Made by a program: the position numbers and the translations under genes. From Labedella endophytica (lineage in GTDB: Bacteria > Actinomycetota > Actinomycetes > Actinomycetales > Microbacteriaceae): 64,000 nucleotides of DNA. Of the stretch, positions 24,477-33,423 are shown piece by piece (the first letter of the stretch is position 1; every line of letters begins with the position of its first letter). The stretch spans positions 248,001 through 312,000 of the forward strand of contig NZ_RZGZ01000002.1 of the NCBI RefSeq assembly GCF_003990045.1. The letters run 5' to 3'. The notes beneath the pieces are model-generated. The model was not told the DNA's origin and ran no database searches. It saw only the letters and a program-made list of their open reading frames with translations.

Positions 24477-26143
24477 CCGACGTCGCGCACATGAAGTGGT
24501 GGGGGTGGGGCGTCGAGGGAGTCGGCTTCCACCACGAGGACAAGCCGGCGTTCGCGCCCTTCGTCAAGAAGGCCGTCGGTCTCGACGTCTCCGCTCCCCC
24601 GGCCGCCGTCGACGACTTCTCCACCGTCGACGTGCCCGCGTCGCGACTGCCCGGTGACGCCCTCACCGCCCTGACCGCGATCGTCGGTGCCGGGTACGCC
24701 CTCACCGACGACCTCGAGCGCGTCGTGCACACCTACGGCAAGAGCATCCGCGACCTCCTGCGGCTGCGCGCGCACCTGCTCCCCCGTGTCCCCGACGTGA
24801 TCCTCTACCCGGCGGACGAAGCGCAGGTCGCCCTCATCGTCGAGTGGGCCGTCGCGAACGACGCCGTCCTGATCCCGTTCGGCGGTGGCAGCAACATCTC
24901 CGGCAGCCTCGAGCCTCCCGTCGCCGAGGAGCGCGTCGTCGCCTCCGTCGACATGGGACGCCTGCGTAAGGTCGTCGACATCGACGAGTACTCGGGGCTC
25001 GCGACGGTCCAGGCCGGCGTCCTCGGCCCCGACCTCGAGGAGCAGCTCGGCGCGCGCGGGTGGACGATGGGCCACTACCCCGACAGCTTCACGCACTCCT
25101 CCCTCGGCGGATGGATCGCGACGCGCTCCTCCGGCATGCAGTCGGACAAGTACGGCGACATCGCGGAGATCACGAAGGGCCTGCGGGTCGTGCAGCCGAA
25201 CGGCACGCTCGTGATCCGCCCCATCCCGAACTCCTCGACGGGTCCGAGCGTGCGGGAGGCGATCCTCGGCAGCGAGGGACGCCTCGGCATCATCACCGAG
25301 GCGACCGTGCAGGTGCACCGCGTCCCCGAGCGGCGCGAGGTCATCGGCTACCTCTTCAAGGACTGGGAGAGCGCCCTCGTGGCGATGCACGACATCTCGA
25401 CGTCCGACGCCGCCCCCTCGATCACGCGCGTCTCCGACGCGCGGGAGACGGGCTTCTCGTTCGCGACCAGGAAGGCCTCGACCGGCATCTCCTCGAAGGT
25501 GACCGCCGGACTCATGGCCGTTCTCGAGAAGCGCGGCTGGGACCTCGACGAGATCTGCCTCTCCTTCATCGGCTACGAGGGTGCCCCGTCGCACGTGGCC
25601 CGGCAGAAGTCGATGGTCGGCTCCGTCGTCCGCAAGCACGGCGCCGTCACCCTCGGCAAGGGTCCCGGGGCCCTCTACGACCAGAAGAAGTTCGACACGC
25701 CGTACCTGCGTGACTTCCTCCTCGACCGCGGCGCGGCCGCCGACGTCTCCGAGACCGCAGCGCCCTGGTCGAAGCTCCTGCCGCTGTACCGCAACGTGCG
25801 GAAGGCCGCCGACGACGCCTACGCCCAGCTCGGCACGGAGGGGTGGATCATGTGCCACCTCTCGCACTCGGAGCACTCGGGCGCGTGCCTCTACTTCACG
25901 TTCGCGTTCGTGCACGACGGGGTCGACCCCATCGCGCAGTACGACGTCGTGAAGTCCGCGATCCAGAGCGCCTTCATCGCGTCGGGTGGCACGCTGTCCC
26001 ACCACCACGCGGTGGGCACGGAGCACTCGCCGTGGCTCGAGGCCGACATCTCGGCCGGTGGTGTCGCGCTCGTCCAGGGCATGTTCGCCGCCGTCGACCC
26101 CGGGAAGAACCTGAACCCCGGGAAGATCGTCGCAGCGGACTAG
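24473..26143 (+). CDS. Alkyl-dihydroxyacetone-phosphate synthase (AGPS) homologue, FAD-dependent
   Basis: The 556 residues match AGPS throughout. The N-terminal MKWWGWG element is followed by an FAD-binding VAO-type domain with PFGGGSNISGS, then the family-diagnostic HYPDSFTHSSLGGW and TRSSGMQSDKYGDI stretch. The C-terminal part has the His cluster SHHHAVG and VDPGKNLNPGKI. AGPS exchanges the acyl chain of acyl-DHAP for a fatty alcohol, making the ether bond. The fatty alcohol would come from the reductase at 19533-21983. Other VAO-family oxidases such as D-lactate dehydrogenase share the fold, but the N-terminal WWGWG and the GGW-TR-SGM pattern favour AGPS. Confidence 0.85.
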   Translation: MTDVAHMKWWGWGVEGVGFHHEDKPAFAPFVKKAVGLDVSAPPAAVDDFSTVDVPASRLPGDALTALTAIVGAGYALTDDLERVVHTYGKSIRDLLRLRAHLLPRVPDVILYPADEAQVALIVEWAVANDAVLIPFGGGSNISGSLEPPVAEERVVASVDMGRLRKVVDIDEYSGLATVQAGVLGPDLEEQLGARGWTMGHYPDSFTHSSLGGWIATRSSGMQSDKYGDIAEITKGLRVVQPNGTLVIRPIPNSSTGPSVREAILGSEGRLGIITEATVQVHRVPERREVIGYLFKDWESALVAMHDISTSDAAPSITRVSDARETGFSFATRKASTGISSKVTAGLMAVLEKRGWDLDEICLSFIGYEGAPSHVARQKSMVGSVVRKHGAVTLGKGPGALYDQKKFDTPYLRDFLLDRGAAADVSETAAPWSKLLPLYRNVRKAADDAYAQLGTEGWIMCHLSHSEHSGACLYFTFAFVHDGVDPIAQYDVVKSAIQSAFIASGGTLSHHHAVGTEHSPWLEADISAGGVALVQGMFAAVDPGKNLNPGKIVAAD

Positions 26144-26164
26144 GCGGAGCGGATGGGGAGCGCG

Positions 26165-26815
26165 ATGACGGAATCCGGCGCTCCCCTGCGCGGGTCGTCC
26201 AAGGAGCAGCAGATCGTCGACGCCGCCCTCGAGATCCTCCGGGATCGCGGGCCGGCGTCGGTGAACATCGAATCGGTATCAGCCGTGTCCGGCGTGGCCA
26301 AGTCGACGATCTACCGCCGCTTCTCCAATCGCGACGAACTCCTCTCCGTCGCGGTCGCCTCGGTCGCCGCCGCCCCCGAGCTGCCCGCTGGACTCGACAT
26401 CGTGGAGGAGCTGCGGTGGGTGACGCTGCAGTGCCGCGACGGCGTCGAGCACATCCTGGGGCTCGGGGGCGTCACGGGAGTACTGGTGGACCAGGACCCC
26501 CGGTTCTCCACCACGATCCGATCGATGCTCCTCCCCTGGGTCGCTCTCGTCCGGGACATCCTCGTGAGGGGAGTCGCGACCGGGCGCTTCCGCTCGGACG
26601 TCGACATCGAGGTCGCCCTCAACTTCGTCCTCGGTGCCTCGATCGGCGAGTTCCTCCGCGCCGGCACGGCATCGGACGCATGGACGGACCGGGTCCTCCG
26701 CATGCTCCTCGTGATGCTGCTTCCTTCCGACGGGTCCGAACGCCCCGACTCATCCGCAGGGCCCGACGGATCGGGGCACCCGGACGCGGGGAACGACGTC
26801 ACTCGCTCGGCTTGA
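26165..26815 (+). CDS. TetR family transcriptional regulator
   Basis: The 216-residue regulator has an N-terminal TetR helix-turn-helix: QQIVDAALEILRDRG, then SVNIESVSAVSGVAKSTIYRRF. The C-terminal ligand-binding domain is helical, with a low-complexity Pro/Asp/Ser tail. GGGGAG lies 4 nt before ATG 26165; ATG 26153 would add four residues. It follows AGPS by 21 nt and so probably controls this operon, perhaps in response to an acyl-CoA or lipid. Its 3' end overlaps the convergent EEP gene by 17 nt. Confidence 0.85.
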   Translation: MTESGAPLRGSSKEQQIVDAALEILRDRGPASVNIESVSAVSGVAKSTIYRRFSNRDELLSVAVASVAAAPELPAGLDIVEELRWVTLQCRDGVEHILGLGGVTGVLVDQDPRFSTTIRSMLLPWVALVRDILVRGVATGRFRSDVDIEVALNFVLGASIGEFLRAGTASDAWTDRVLRMLLVMLLPSDGSERPDSSAGPDGSGHPDAGNDVTRSA

Positions 26816-27554
26816 CCCCGTCGGCGTCGTCGCGCTCGGCCCTGTCCACCACGGCGGTCGGCGCGGTGGGCGGGTGCGGATCCGGACCGACCGGCGTCGC
26901 GTCGACGAGGATCGGGCGGTGATCGGACAGCCCGACCGGCAGTGTGCGCACGCCCTCCACGGTCATCCGCGTCGAGGTGAGGAAATCGAAGTGGTACGCG
27001 ATGCGCGGCGTGTAGTAGTAGGTGGGTCCGTCGCTCACGGAGAGCATGTACCCCGCCCGCTCCACGCGCTTCGCAAGCCCCGAGCGGAAGAGCGGATAGT
27101 TGAAGTCCCCCACCATGAGCGTGGGCGATCCGAGGCTGAATTCGCCGAGGTGACGGTGGGCCTCGTCGATCTGACGACGACGCGTCGCGTTCACGGCCGA
27201 GAGCGGCGACGCGTGGAAGGACGCGATCGTCGATACGATCCCCGTCTCCCTGTCCTCCATACGGGCCGCGAGCAGGCGCTCGATCCCGGGGAGCAGGAAG
27301 CGGTCGTGCAGGGCGCGTCGCACCGTGAAGATGCGCGAGTCGAGGACGTGGAAGCGCTCGAGGTCCGCGTAGATGCCGAGTCCCATGTCGCCGGTCGCCG
27401 TGCGGGCGACGAGGGACAGGCTGCCGACGCTCGGGGCGAGACGCTGGGTCTCCGCCTCCTGGAGGCAGAAGACGTCCACGTCGTGGGTTTCCGCGAGTGC
27501 GACGAGGTCGTCGACCGCGCGGTGACGTTTGAGGTTGTAGCTCGCGATTCTCAG
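26799..27554 (-). CDS. EEP family protein 2, CTG start
   Basis: Endonuclease/exonuclease/phosphatase fold: RIASYNLKRH, DVFCLQEAET, SFHASPLSA, MVGDFNYPLF and GLSDHRPILV, close to the proteins at 10009 and 27594. The frame is open from a TAA up to the first standard start (GTG 27479), which would remove the whole first strand and the SYN motif. CTG 27552-27554, with AGGCGGA 6 nt before it, is at the same alignment position as the ATG of protein 3. The substrate is unknown. It probably shares a transcript with protein 3, which lies 39 nt upstream on the same strand. Confidence 0.75.
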   Translation of the reverse strand: MRIASYNLKRHRAVDDLVALAETHDVDVFCLQEAETQRLAPSVGSLSLVARTATGDMGLGIYADLERFHVLDSRIFTVRRALHDRFLLPGIERLLAARMEDRETGIVSTIASFHASPLSAVNATRRRQIDEAHRHLGEFSLGSPTLMVGDFNYPLFRSGLAKRVERAGYMLSVSDGPTYYYTPRIAYHFDFLTSTRMTVEGVRTLPVGLSDHRPILVDATPVGPDPHPPTAPTAVVDRAERDDADGVKPSE

Positions 27555-27593
27555 GGTGTTCCGCCTCGGATGCGTCGATGGGTCCCGCTCATG

Positions 27594-28319
27594 TTACGGG
27601 TTCGGCACCGTGCTCCCGACGGTTTGCCGCTGCGCCACGCTGGAGACCGCACCGACGACGCGGGCGTCCACCAGGATCGGGCGGTGGTCGGACGCACCGG
27701 CGGGGAGCGTGACGACGGAATCGATCGTCATCCCCCTGGACGTGGCGAGGTCGAAGTGCGTCGCGATCGAGGCGGTGTGCCGATACGTGGGGGCGTCGCC
27801 GATCGCGACGGCGTACCCGTCGCGACGCGCGAGCCGCTCGAGCCCTGCGCGGAAGAGCGGGTAGTTGAAGTCGCCGACCATGACGACGGGCTCCCCCTCG
27901 CCGAGGTCGTCGAGCAGCATGTGGGCCGACGCCACCTGGTGCCGGCGCAGGATGTTCGTCGCCGTGAGCGGGGCCGCGTGGAACGATGCGACCGTGGTCC
28001 CGTCGCCGCTGCGACGGTCGACGAGCCTCACCGCGAGGAGTCGCTGAGTCTCGGGGAGGAAGGCGACGTCGTGGATACCGCGCTTCAACCGGAAGGCGCG
28101 ACTCGCGGTCACGGCGAAGCGCGTCGCGTCGACGTACACGCCGAGTCCCAGGAGCCCCGTCGACGTGGCTGCGGCGAGTTCGAGGCCACCGACGCGGGCC
28201 GGCAGGTCGGCGACGTAGGCCTCCTGCACGCAGACGACGTCCGCGACATGGTCCGCGACGAGGTTCGCGAGCTCCGGGGCCGCTCGGTTATGCCGGAGGT
28301 TGTAGCTCAGGACCCTCAT
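27594..28319 (-). CDS. EEP family protein 3
   Basis: The 241-residue EEP protein starts MRVLSYNLRHN and has DVVCVQEAYV, SFHAAPLTA, MVGDFNYPLF and GASDHRPILV with the catalytic His. It is adjacent to its paralogue at 26799-27554 and similar to that at 10009-10680, so the family was duplicated twice in this region. No signal peptide or transmembrane segment is seen, so the protein acts in the cytoplasm. Nucleic acid, inositol phosphate and phospholipid substrates are all possible for this fold. Confidence 0.85.
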   Translation of the reverse strand: MRVLSYNLRHNRAAPELANLVADHVADVVCVQEAYVADLPARVGGLELAAATSTGLLGLGVYVDATRFAVTASRAFRLKRGIHDVAFLPETQRLLAVRLVDRRSGDGTTVASFHAAPLTATNILRRHQVASAHMLLDDLGEGEPVVMVGDFNYPLFRAGLERLARRDGYAVAIGDAPTYRHTASIATHFDLATSRGMTIDSVVTLPAGASDHRPILVDARVVGAVSSVAQRQTVGSTVPNP

Positions 28320-28492
28320 GGATTCGCCTCTCCTCTGCCGCCGCGCCCCGGCGGCCGTCGGGGCCATCGTATGAGCGCGCGGTCCGGCGGATCGGTGCCG
28401 CGGGAGGGGTTCGCGGGGAATTGCCGTCGGGTTCACCCGTGGTTCATGGAGCGCCACGGTCGCAACCCGTCTCCATTCATCAGAATGCAACT

Positions 28493-28498
28493 TAGGCT
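28493..28498 (+). promoter_or_regulatory. Leaderless-type -10 box for the GST-like reductase
   Basis: TAGGCT is followed by exactly 6 nt and ATG 28505. The same TAGGCT-N6-ATG arrangement precedes the Zwf-like gene at 55047. Confidence 0.55.
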
Positions 28499-28504
28499 GG
28501 AACC

Positions 28505-29518
28505 ATGCCCGAGACAACGCAGGGAAAATACGTCGAGCCCGGTCGCGAGTTCACGCGCGACACCAACTACATCGAGGACCGCATCACGCGGGACGCCCAG
28601 GACGGGTGGCCCGTCGAGGCCGGCCGCTACCGCCTCGTCGCCGCGCGGGCCTGTCCGTGGGCCAACCGGACGGTGATCGTGCGCCGCCTCCTCGGTCTCG
28701 AGTCGGCGATCTCCCTCGGCCTCCCCGGCCCCACGCACGACGAGCGCAGCTGGACCTTCGACCTCGACCCGGGCGGTGTCGACCCGGTGCTCGGCATCGA
28801 GCGGCTCCAGCAGGCGTTCTTCGCGCGCTTCCCCGACTACCCGCGCGGCATCACCGTGCCGGCCCTCGTCGACGTGCCGACGGGGAAGGTCGTGACGAAC
28901 AACTACCCGCAGATCACGCTCGACTTCTCGACCGAGTGGACCGAGTTCCACCGCGAAGGCGCCCCTGATCTCTACCCCGAGCACCTGCGCGCCGAGATCG
29001 ACGACGTGGCCGAGAAGATCTTCCACGACGTCAACAACGGCGTGTACAAGGCAGGCTTCGCCGGATCTCAGAAGGCCTACGAACGCGCCTACGACGCCCT
29101 CTTCGCCCGTCTCGACTGGCTCGAGGAGCGGCTCGCCGGGCAGCGTTTCCTCGTCGGTGACACCATCACCGAGGCCGACGTACGCCTCTTCACGACGCTC
29201 GCTCGCTTCGACGCCGTCTACCACGGCCACTTCAAGTGCAACCGCTCGAAGCTCTCCGAGATGCCCGTCCTGTGGGCCTACGCCCGCGACCTCTTCCAGA
29301 CGCCTGGATTCGGCGACACGATCGACTTCGACCAGATCAAGGCGCACTACTACGTGACCCACTCGGACATCAATCCGACGGGCATCGTCCCGAAGGGACC
29401 GGACCCCCGCGACTGGCTGACGCCCCACGGTCGTGAGGAGCTCGGCGGCCGTCCCTTCGGCGACGGCACCCCGCCGCCCCCGCCACCCGAGGGCGAGCGC
29501 GTCCCGCCGCTCGACTGA
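28505..29518 (+). CDS. Glutathionyl-hydroquinone reductase-type GST (Xi class; possible mycothiol-dependent reductase)
   Basis: The 337 residues match the YqjG/ECM4 class. The catalytic Cys is in ARACPWANR, then comes the thioredoxin-like strand TVPALVDVPTGKVVTNNYPQ, and the helical domain with RFLVGDTITEADVRLF and the HFKCN segment. These enzymes reduce thiol-conjugated hydroquinones; in actinobacteria mycothiol presumably replaces glutathione. The C-terminus ends in a Pro-rich tail (PPPPPPEG). Single gene with its own leaderless promoter. Confidence 0.85.
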   Translation: MPETTQGKYVEPGREFTRDTNYIEDRITRDAQDGWPVEAGRYRLVAARACPWANRTVIVRRLLGLESAISLGLPGPTHDERSWTFDLDPGGVDPVLGIERLQQAFFARFPDYPRGITVPALVDVPTGKVVTNNYPQITLDFSTEWTEFHREGAPDLYPEHLRAEIDDVAEKIFHDVNNGVYKAGFAGSQKAYERAYDALFARLDWLEERLAGQRFLVGDTITEADVRLFTTLARFDAVYHGHFKCNRSKLSEMPVLWAYARDLFQTPGFGDTIDFDQIKAHYYVTHSDINPTGIVPKGPDPRDWLTPHGREELGGRPFGDGTPPPPPPEGERVPPLD

Positions 29519-29566
29519 GCCGCTCGCCCCAGCTCTGCTGCTGACCGAAACCTGCTCCACGACGAG

Positions 29567-30502
29567 CTACGGGAGCAGCGCGATCTTCCCGCCGGGGTGC
29601 TGGTCGGCGAGGAACGCCATCGCCTCACGGGCCTCGGCGAGGGGGAACGTGCGCGCGACCGGGACGACGAGGTCGCCGCGGCCCGCGAGCTCGATGAGGT
29701 GTGCACGGATCCGGTCTCGGAACACCGCGCTCGCCGGGAACCGGCCCATGATCACGCGGTAGCCGTCGCTCTCCGCGCGCTCGAAGTTCGCGATGCTGAC
29801 GATCCGCGAGCGGTCGGCCACGAGCGCGAGGGAGACGTCGATCGCCTCGTCCGTGCCCACGCAATCGAGGGCCGCAGCGACGGGACCGGCCGCGAGCTCG
29901 CGGACGCGCTCCTCGAGCCCGTCGCCGTACACGACGTGCTCCCCGCCGAAGAGCGTCACGACACCGGCATTGTGCTCGCCCGCGGTGCCGATGGTCCGGA
30001 TGCCGCGCAAGCGTGCCTGCTGCAGCACGCTGACACCGACGGCTCCGGAAGCCCCGTGCACGACGATCGTCTCGCCGGGCTGCGCACCCGTCACCTCGAG
30101 CATCTCGGCCGCCGTCGTGCCCGCGAGGAGGAGGTTGGCGGCCTGCGGGAAGTCGAGCGACTCAGGCTTTGCGAACACGTCCTTCGCCGGCACGGTCACG
30201 GCGTCCGAGTACCCGCCGCGGATCCGGAAGGCGAGGACCTCGTCGCCCACCGCGCCGCCGCCCGAGGCGATCTCGGTCTCCGGACCCACGGCCGTGAGGA
30301 AACCGGCCACCTCGTAGCCGACGTGGATGGGGAGGTCGGCGGGATCGCCGCCCATCGCGACGTGCTTGTAGTCGGCGGGGTTCATGCCGGCGGCGAGGAT
30401 CTCGATCGTCACCTCACCGGGGCCGGGCGGACGGACCTCTTCCTCGACGAAGTCGAAGACGTCGGGCCCGCCGAAGTCACGTGCGATCCAGGTGTGTGCC
30501 AT
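29567..30502 (-). CDS. NADP-dependent quinone oxidoreductase-like (zinc-free MDR family)
   Basis: The 311-residue medium-chain reductase/dehydrogenase has an N-terminal GroES-like domain (AAGMNPADYKHV, IHVGYEVAGFL) and a Rossmann domain with VVHGASGAVGVSVLQ. The Cys/His ligands of zinc alcohol dehydrogenases are absent, so this is the quinone-oxidoreductase type. It reduces quinones or enones with NADPH. It lies downstream of the HSL-type hydrolase on the same strand (86-nt gap), and an operon with it is uncertain. Confidence 0.85.
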   Translation of the reverse strand: MAHTWIARDFGGPDVFDFVEEEVRPPGPGEVTIEILAAGMNPADYKHVAMGGDPADLPIHVGYEVAGFLTAVGPETEIASGGGAVGDEVLAFRIRGGYSDAVTVPAKDVFAKPESLDFPQAANLLLAGTTAAEMLEVTGAQPGETIVVHGASGAVGVSVLQQARLRGIRTIGTAGEHNAGVVTLFGGEHVVYGDGLEERVRELAAGPVAAALDCVGTDEAIDVSLALVADRSRIVSIANFERAESDGYRVIMGRFPASAVFRDRIRAHLIELAGRGDLVVPVARTFPLAEAREAMAFLADQHPGGKIALLP

Positions 30503-30588
30503 GTGTCCATCCTCCACCCGCCCGAGCGACGTCGGTGCGCCGACGGGGTCGGTCGTCGATCGGTCGAACCGTCGCGGAGGGCGAGGCG

Positions 30589-31803
30589 TCAGTCGCCGTG
30601 CAGCGTGCGGAGCGCCGTCACCACATCGCGGTGCCAGCGTCGCGCGGCGGGGACGGCCCCGAGGAAGACCGGGGTGTCGTGGGTCATACCGAGGTACCGC
30701 ACCACTGTGGCCTCTCCCCCGGCATCGCGGATCTTCGCCCCGTAGGCCGCGCCCTCTCCGCGGAGCGCATCGAATTCGGCCGTGAGGATGTGGGCGGGCG
30801 GAAGGCCGGCGTGCGACCCGGCGAGGAGGGGCGACGCGAGCGGGTTCTTCGCGTCGGCCGACTCGCGGAGATACGTGCGGGCGACCGAGCGCATCTCCCG
30901 GATCGCGAAGATCGTCGGCACCCCCATCGCCCGGGTGGGCGCGAAATCGATGTGGCGGCCGGTGAGATCGACGACGGGCACCTCGAGCAGCTGCAACCGC
31001 AGCGGCACGTTCCGGCCGTCGCGGTTCGCGAGGGCGACGGACGCGGCGATGTTGCCTCCCGCCGAGATGCCCGAGATCGCGAGGCGGGCCGGGTCGATGC
31101 CGAGGCCCTCGGCGTTGTCGGCGAGCCACCCGAGTGCGGCGACGCCCTGCTCCACCGCGGTCGGGAACTTGTGTTCGGGGGCGAGGGCGTAGTCGACGGC
31201 GACGACGGCGATCCCTGCGTCGACCGCGCGGAGGCGGAAGCCGGCGTCCGTCGTGGGGTAGTCGATCCCGCCGATGCGGAAACCGCCCCCGTAGAACGCG
31301 AGCGTCGCGGGCACGGAGCGGGGGTCGTCCTGCTGCGGGTCTCCGACGAGCTCCGGGTAGTAGATGCGGACGCGCACGTCGGGACGCCCCGCGACCGCGA
31401 CCGTGTGCTCCTCGATGCGCACGTCGGGGCCGGCCTGGCCGACGGCGGCGAGTTCCTTCGCGTCCCAGGCGATCGCGGCCTTCCGATGGGCGGCGCGCGT
31501 CGGTTTCTTCTTCGGTTTCTTCTTCGGCTTCGCGGGAGCCGTCTTCTTGGCTGGTTCCTTCTGTGTGGATCCGGGCGACTGCCCCTGCGTGACGGCCGTT
31601 CCGACTCCGCTCTTCTCCGAGGCGGCGGCGCTCGGCGCGGCGGATCCCTGGGGTCTCGGCGTGGCGGGCGGCGGCGCGATCTTCACGGCGAGCCGAGATA
31701 GCCACGGCCAGCCACGGCTCTTCGCGAAGCCCTGGAGGGTCGAGCGGACGAGGTAGGCGCGGTGGGTGCGGAGCCGATCGGCGAAGAAGGGGTCGAGGGG
31801 CAC
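30589..31803 (-). CDS. HSL-type alpha/beta hydrolase with a Lys/Pro/Ala-rich insert
   Basis: The 404 residues have an N-terminal extension of about 150 residues holding a low-complexity Lys-rich stretch (KKKPKKKP), then a hormone-sensitive-lipase-type hydrolase domain. The oxyanion motif is YGGGF instead of HGGGF, the nucleophile elbow GISAGG, the acid in EFDALRGEG, and His in GMTHDTPVF. The substrate is unknown. GTG start with GGAGG 5 nt upstream. The basic insert resembles nucleic-acid- or polyanion-binding tails; its purpose is unclear. It is divergent from the LigC-like gene. Confidence 0.8.
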   Translation of the reverse strand: MPLDPFFADRLRTHRAYLVRSTLQGFAKSRGWPWLSRLAVKIAPPPATPRPQGSAAPSAAASEKSGVGTAVTQGQSPGSTQKEPAKKTAPAKPKKKPKKKPTRAAHRKAAIAWDAKELAAVGQAGPDVRIEEHTVAVAGRPDVRVRIYYPELVGDPQQDDPRSVPATLAFYGGGFRIGGIDYPTTDAGFRLRAVDAGIAVVAVDYALAPEHKFPTAVEQGVAALGWLADNAEGLGIDPARLAISGISAGGNIAASVALANRDGRNVPLRLQLLEVPVVDLTGRHIDFAPTRAMGVPTIFAIREMRSVARTYLRESADAKNPLASPLLAGSHAGLPPAHILTAEFDALRGEGAAYGAKIRDAGGEATVVRYLGMTHDTPVFLGAVPAARRWHRDVVTALRTLHGD

Positions 31804-31940
31804 GGGTCCTCCGGTTCGTGTCGGGGCCGGTCGACGGGACCGGGCGATGCGCCAGTCTACGGTCGGCCACCGATCGTCCGCGGGGCCTTGCCCGAGCGTC
31901 GGTCGTGCGCCAACCCCTGGCATCCGTCCAGGACCGCGGA

Positions 31941-31946
31941 CAGGAT
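31941..31946 (+). promoter_or_regulatory. Leaderless-type -10 box for the LigC-like gene
   Basis: CAGGAT is followed by 6 nt and ATG 31953. Confidence 0.4.
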
Positions 31947-31952
31947 GGTCGC

Positions 31953-33008
31953 ATGACGCTCACGATCGACGACCCGGTTTCTCCCATGCTCGCGAAAGCG
32001 GTGGATGCCGTCCCCTCGGCGGATTCCGTCGAGGGCGGTCTGTCGTACGAACCGAAGTGGGACGGCTTCCGCAGCATCGTCTACGTCGGCGACGACGGAA
32101 CGGTCGAGCTCGGCAGCCGCGGATCCAAAGCGCTCACACGGTACTTCCCCGAGCTGGTCGCCGCGCTCGGCGAGCGGCTTCCCCGCGGCTGCGTGGTCGA
32201 CGGCGAGATCGTCGTGCGCGTGGGCGAGGCCGGCCGCGAGACGCTCGACTGGGAGGCGCTGTCCCAGCGGATCCACCCCGCCGCGAGCCGTGTCGCCCTC
32301 CTCGCCGAGCAGACGCCCGCGTCCTTCGTGGCGTTCGATCTGCTCCAGCTCGATGGGGAGGAGATGCTCGAGCGTCCGTTCGCCGAGCGCCGCGCCGCCC
32401 TCGAATCGCTGCTCGCCGACGCGGAGGCGCCCGTACACCTCACGCAGACCTCGACCGATGTCGACGTCGCTCGCCGCTGGCTCGAGGAGTTCGAGGGCGC
32501 GGGGCTGGACGGCGTCGTCGCCAAGCCGCTCGCGGCAGCCTACGCACCGGGCAAGCGCATCATGCTCAAGGCGAAGCACCACCGCACGGCCGACGTCGTC
32601 GTGCTCGGCTATCGCGTGCACACGAGCGGCGCGGGGGTCGGCTCCCTCCTGCTCGGCCTGTACGACGCCGACGGCGAGCTGCGGAACGTCGGCGGCGCAT
32701 CCGCGTTCACGACCGTGCGCCGACGGGAGCTCATCGACGAGCTCGAACCCGACGTGATGCGGGACGAGAGCGGAGAGATGGTCCGGGGCGAGACGGATCG
32801 CTCCCGCTTCTCGTCCGGGAAGGACATCTCGTTCGTGCGGCTCCACCCGCGCCGGGTCGTGGAGGTGCGCTACGACCAGATGGAGGGCACCCGCTTCCGC
32901 CACACCGTGCAATTCGCGCGCTGGCGCCCGGACCGCGACGCGCGGTCGTGCACCTTCGATCAGCTCGAGGTGCCGGCCCGCTACGACCTCGGCGCCATCC
33001 TCTCCTGA
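31953..33008 (+). CDS. ATP-dependent DNA ligase (LigC-like)
   Basis: The 351 residues show the covalent nucleotidyltransferase motifs: YEPKWDGFR with the adenylated Lys (I), GSRGSKALTRYF, DGEIVV (III), SFVAFDLLQLDG (IIIa), GLDGVVAKPL (IV) and MLKAKHHRTAD (V), followed by an OB domain. Actinobacterial LigC-type ligases act with Ku and the polymerase LigD in end joining and excision repair. A LigD-type polymerase gene lies 0.5 kb away. No Ku gene is in the window. Own leaderless-type promoter (31941-31946). Confidence 0.9.
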   Translation: MTLTIDDPVSPMLAKAVDAVPSADSVEGGLSYEPKWDGFRSIVYVGDDGTVELGSRGSKALTRYFPELVAALGERLPRGCVVDGEIVVRVGEAGRETLDWEALSQRIHPAASRVALLAEQTPASFVAFDLLQLDGEEMLERPFAERRAALESLLADAEAPVHLTQTSTDVDVARRWLEEFEGAGLDGVVAKPLAAAYAPGKRIMLKAKHHRTADVVVLGYRVHTSGAGVGSLLLGLYDADGELRNVGGASAFTTVRRRELIDELEPDVMRDESGEMVRGETDRSRFSSGKDISFVRLHPRRVVEVRYDQMEGTRFRHTVQFARWRPDRDARSCTFDQLEVPARYDLGAILS

Positions 33009-33035
33009 CCCCTCCCTCCCCTCCTTCACCCCAAG

Positions 33036-33079
33036 AAGATCGCGATACAGCACGCAATCCGTCGCTGGATCGCGATCTT
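33036..33079. terminator. Imperfect hairpin between convergent genes
   Basis: AAGATCGCGAT (33036-33046) pairs with ATCGCGATCTT (33069-33079), and the pairing continues inward with one mismatch through CAGC/GCTG. It lies between the LigC-like stop and the DUF2277 stop. Confidence 0.55.
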
Positions 33080-33099
33080 GCTGCGGGTACCGGGGGGGG

Positions 33100-33372
<273 letters not shown>

Positions 33373-33423
33373 GCCGACACCGTAACCCCGCACCCCTCTC
33401 CCCTCAAGTACCAAAAAGCGTCG

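Noticed and set aside
24473-26143. D-lactate dehydrogenase or glycolate oxidase as the identity of the FAD protein
   Set aside because: The N-terminal WWGWG element, the GGW-x-TR-SGM stretch and the C-terminal His cluster fit AGPS better, and the neighbours are lipid genes; a tree would settle it.
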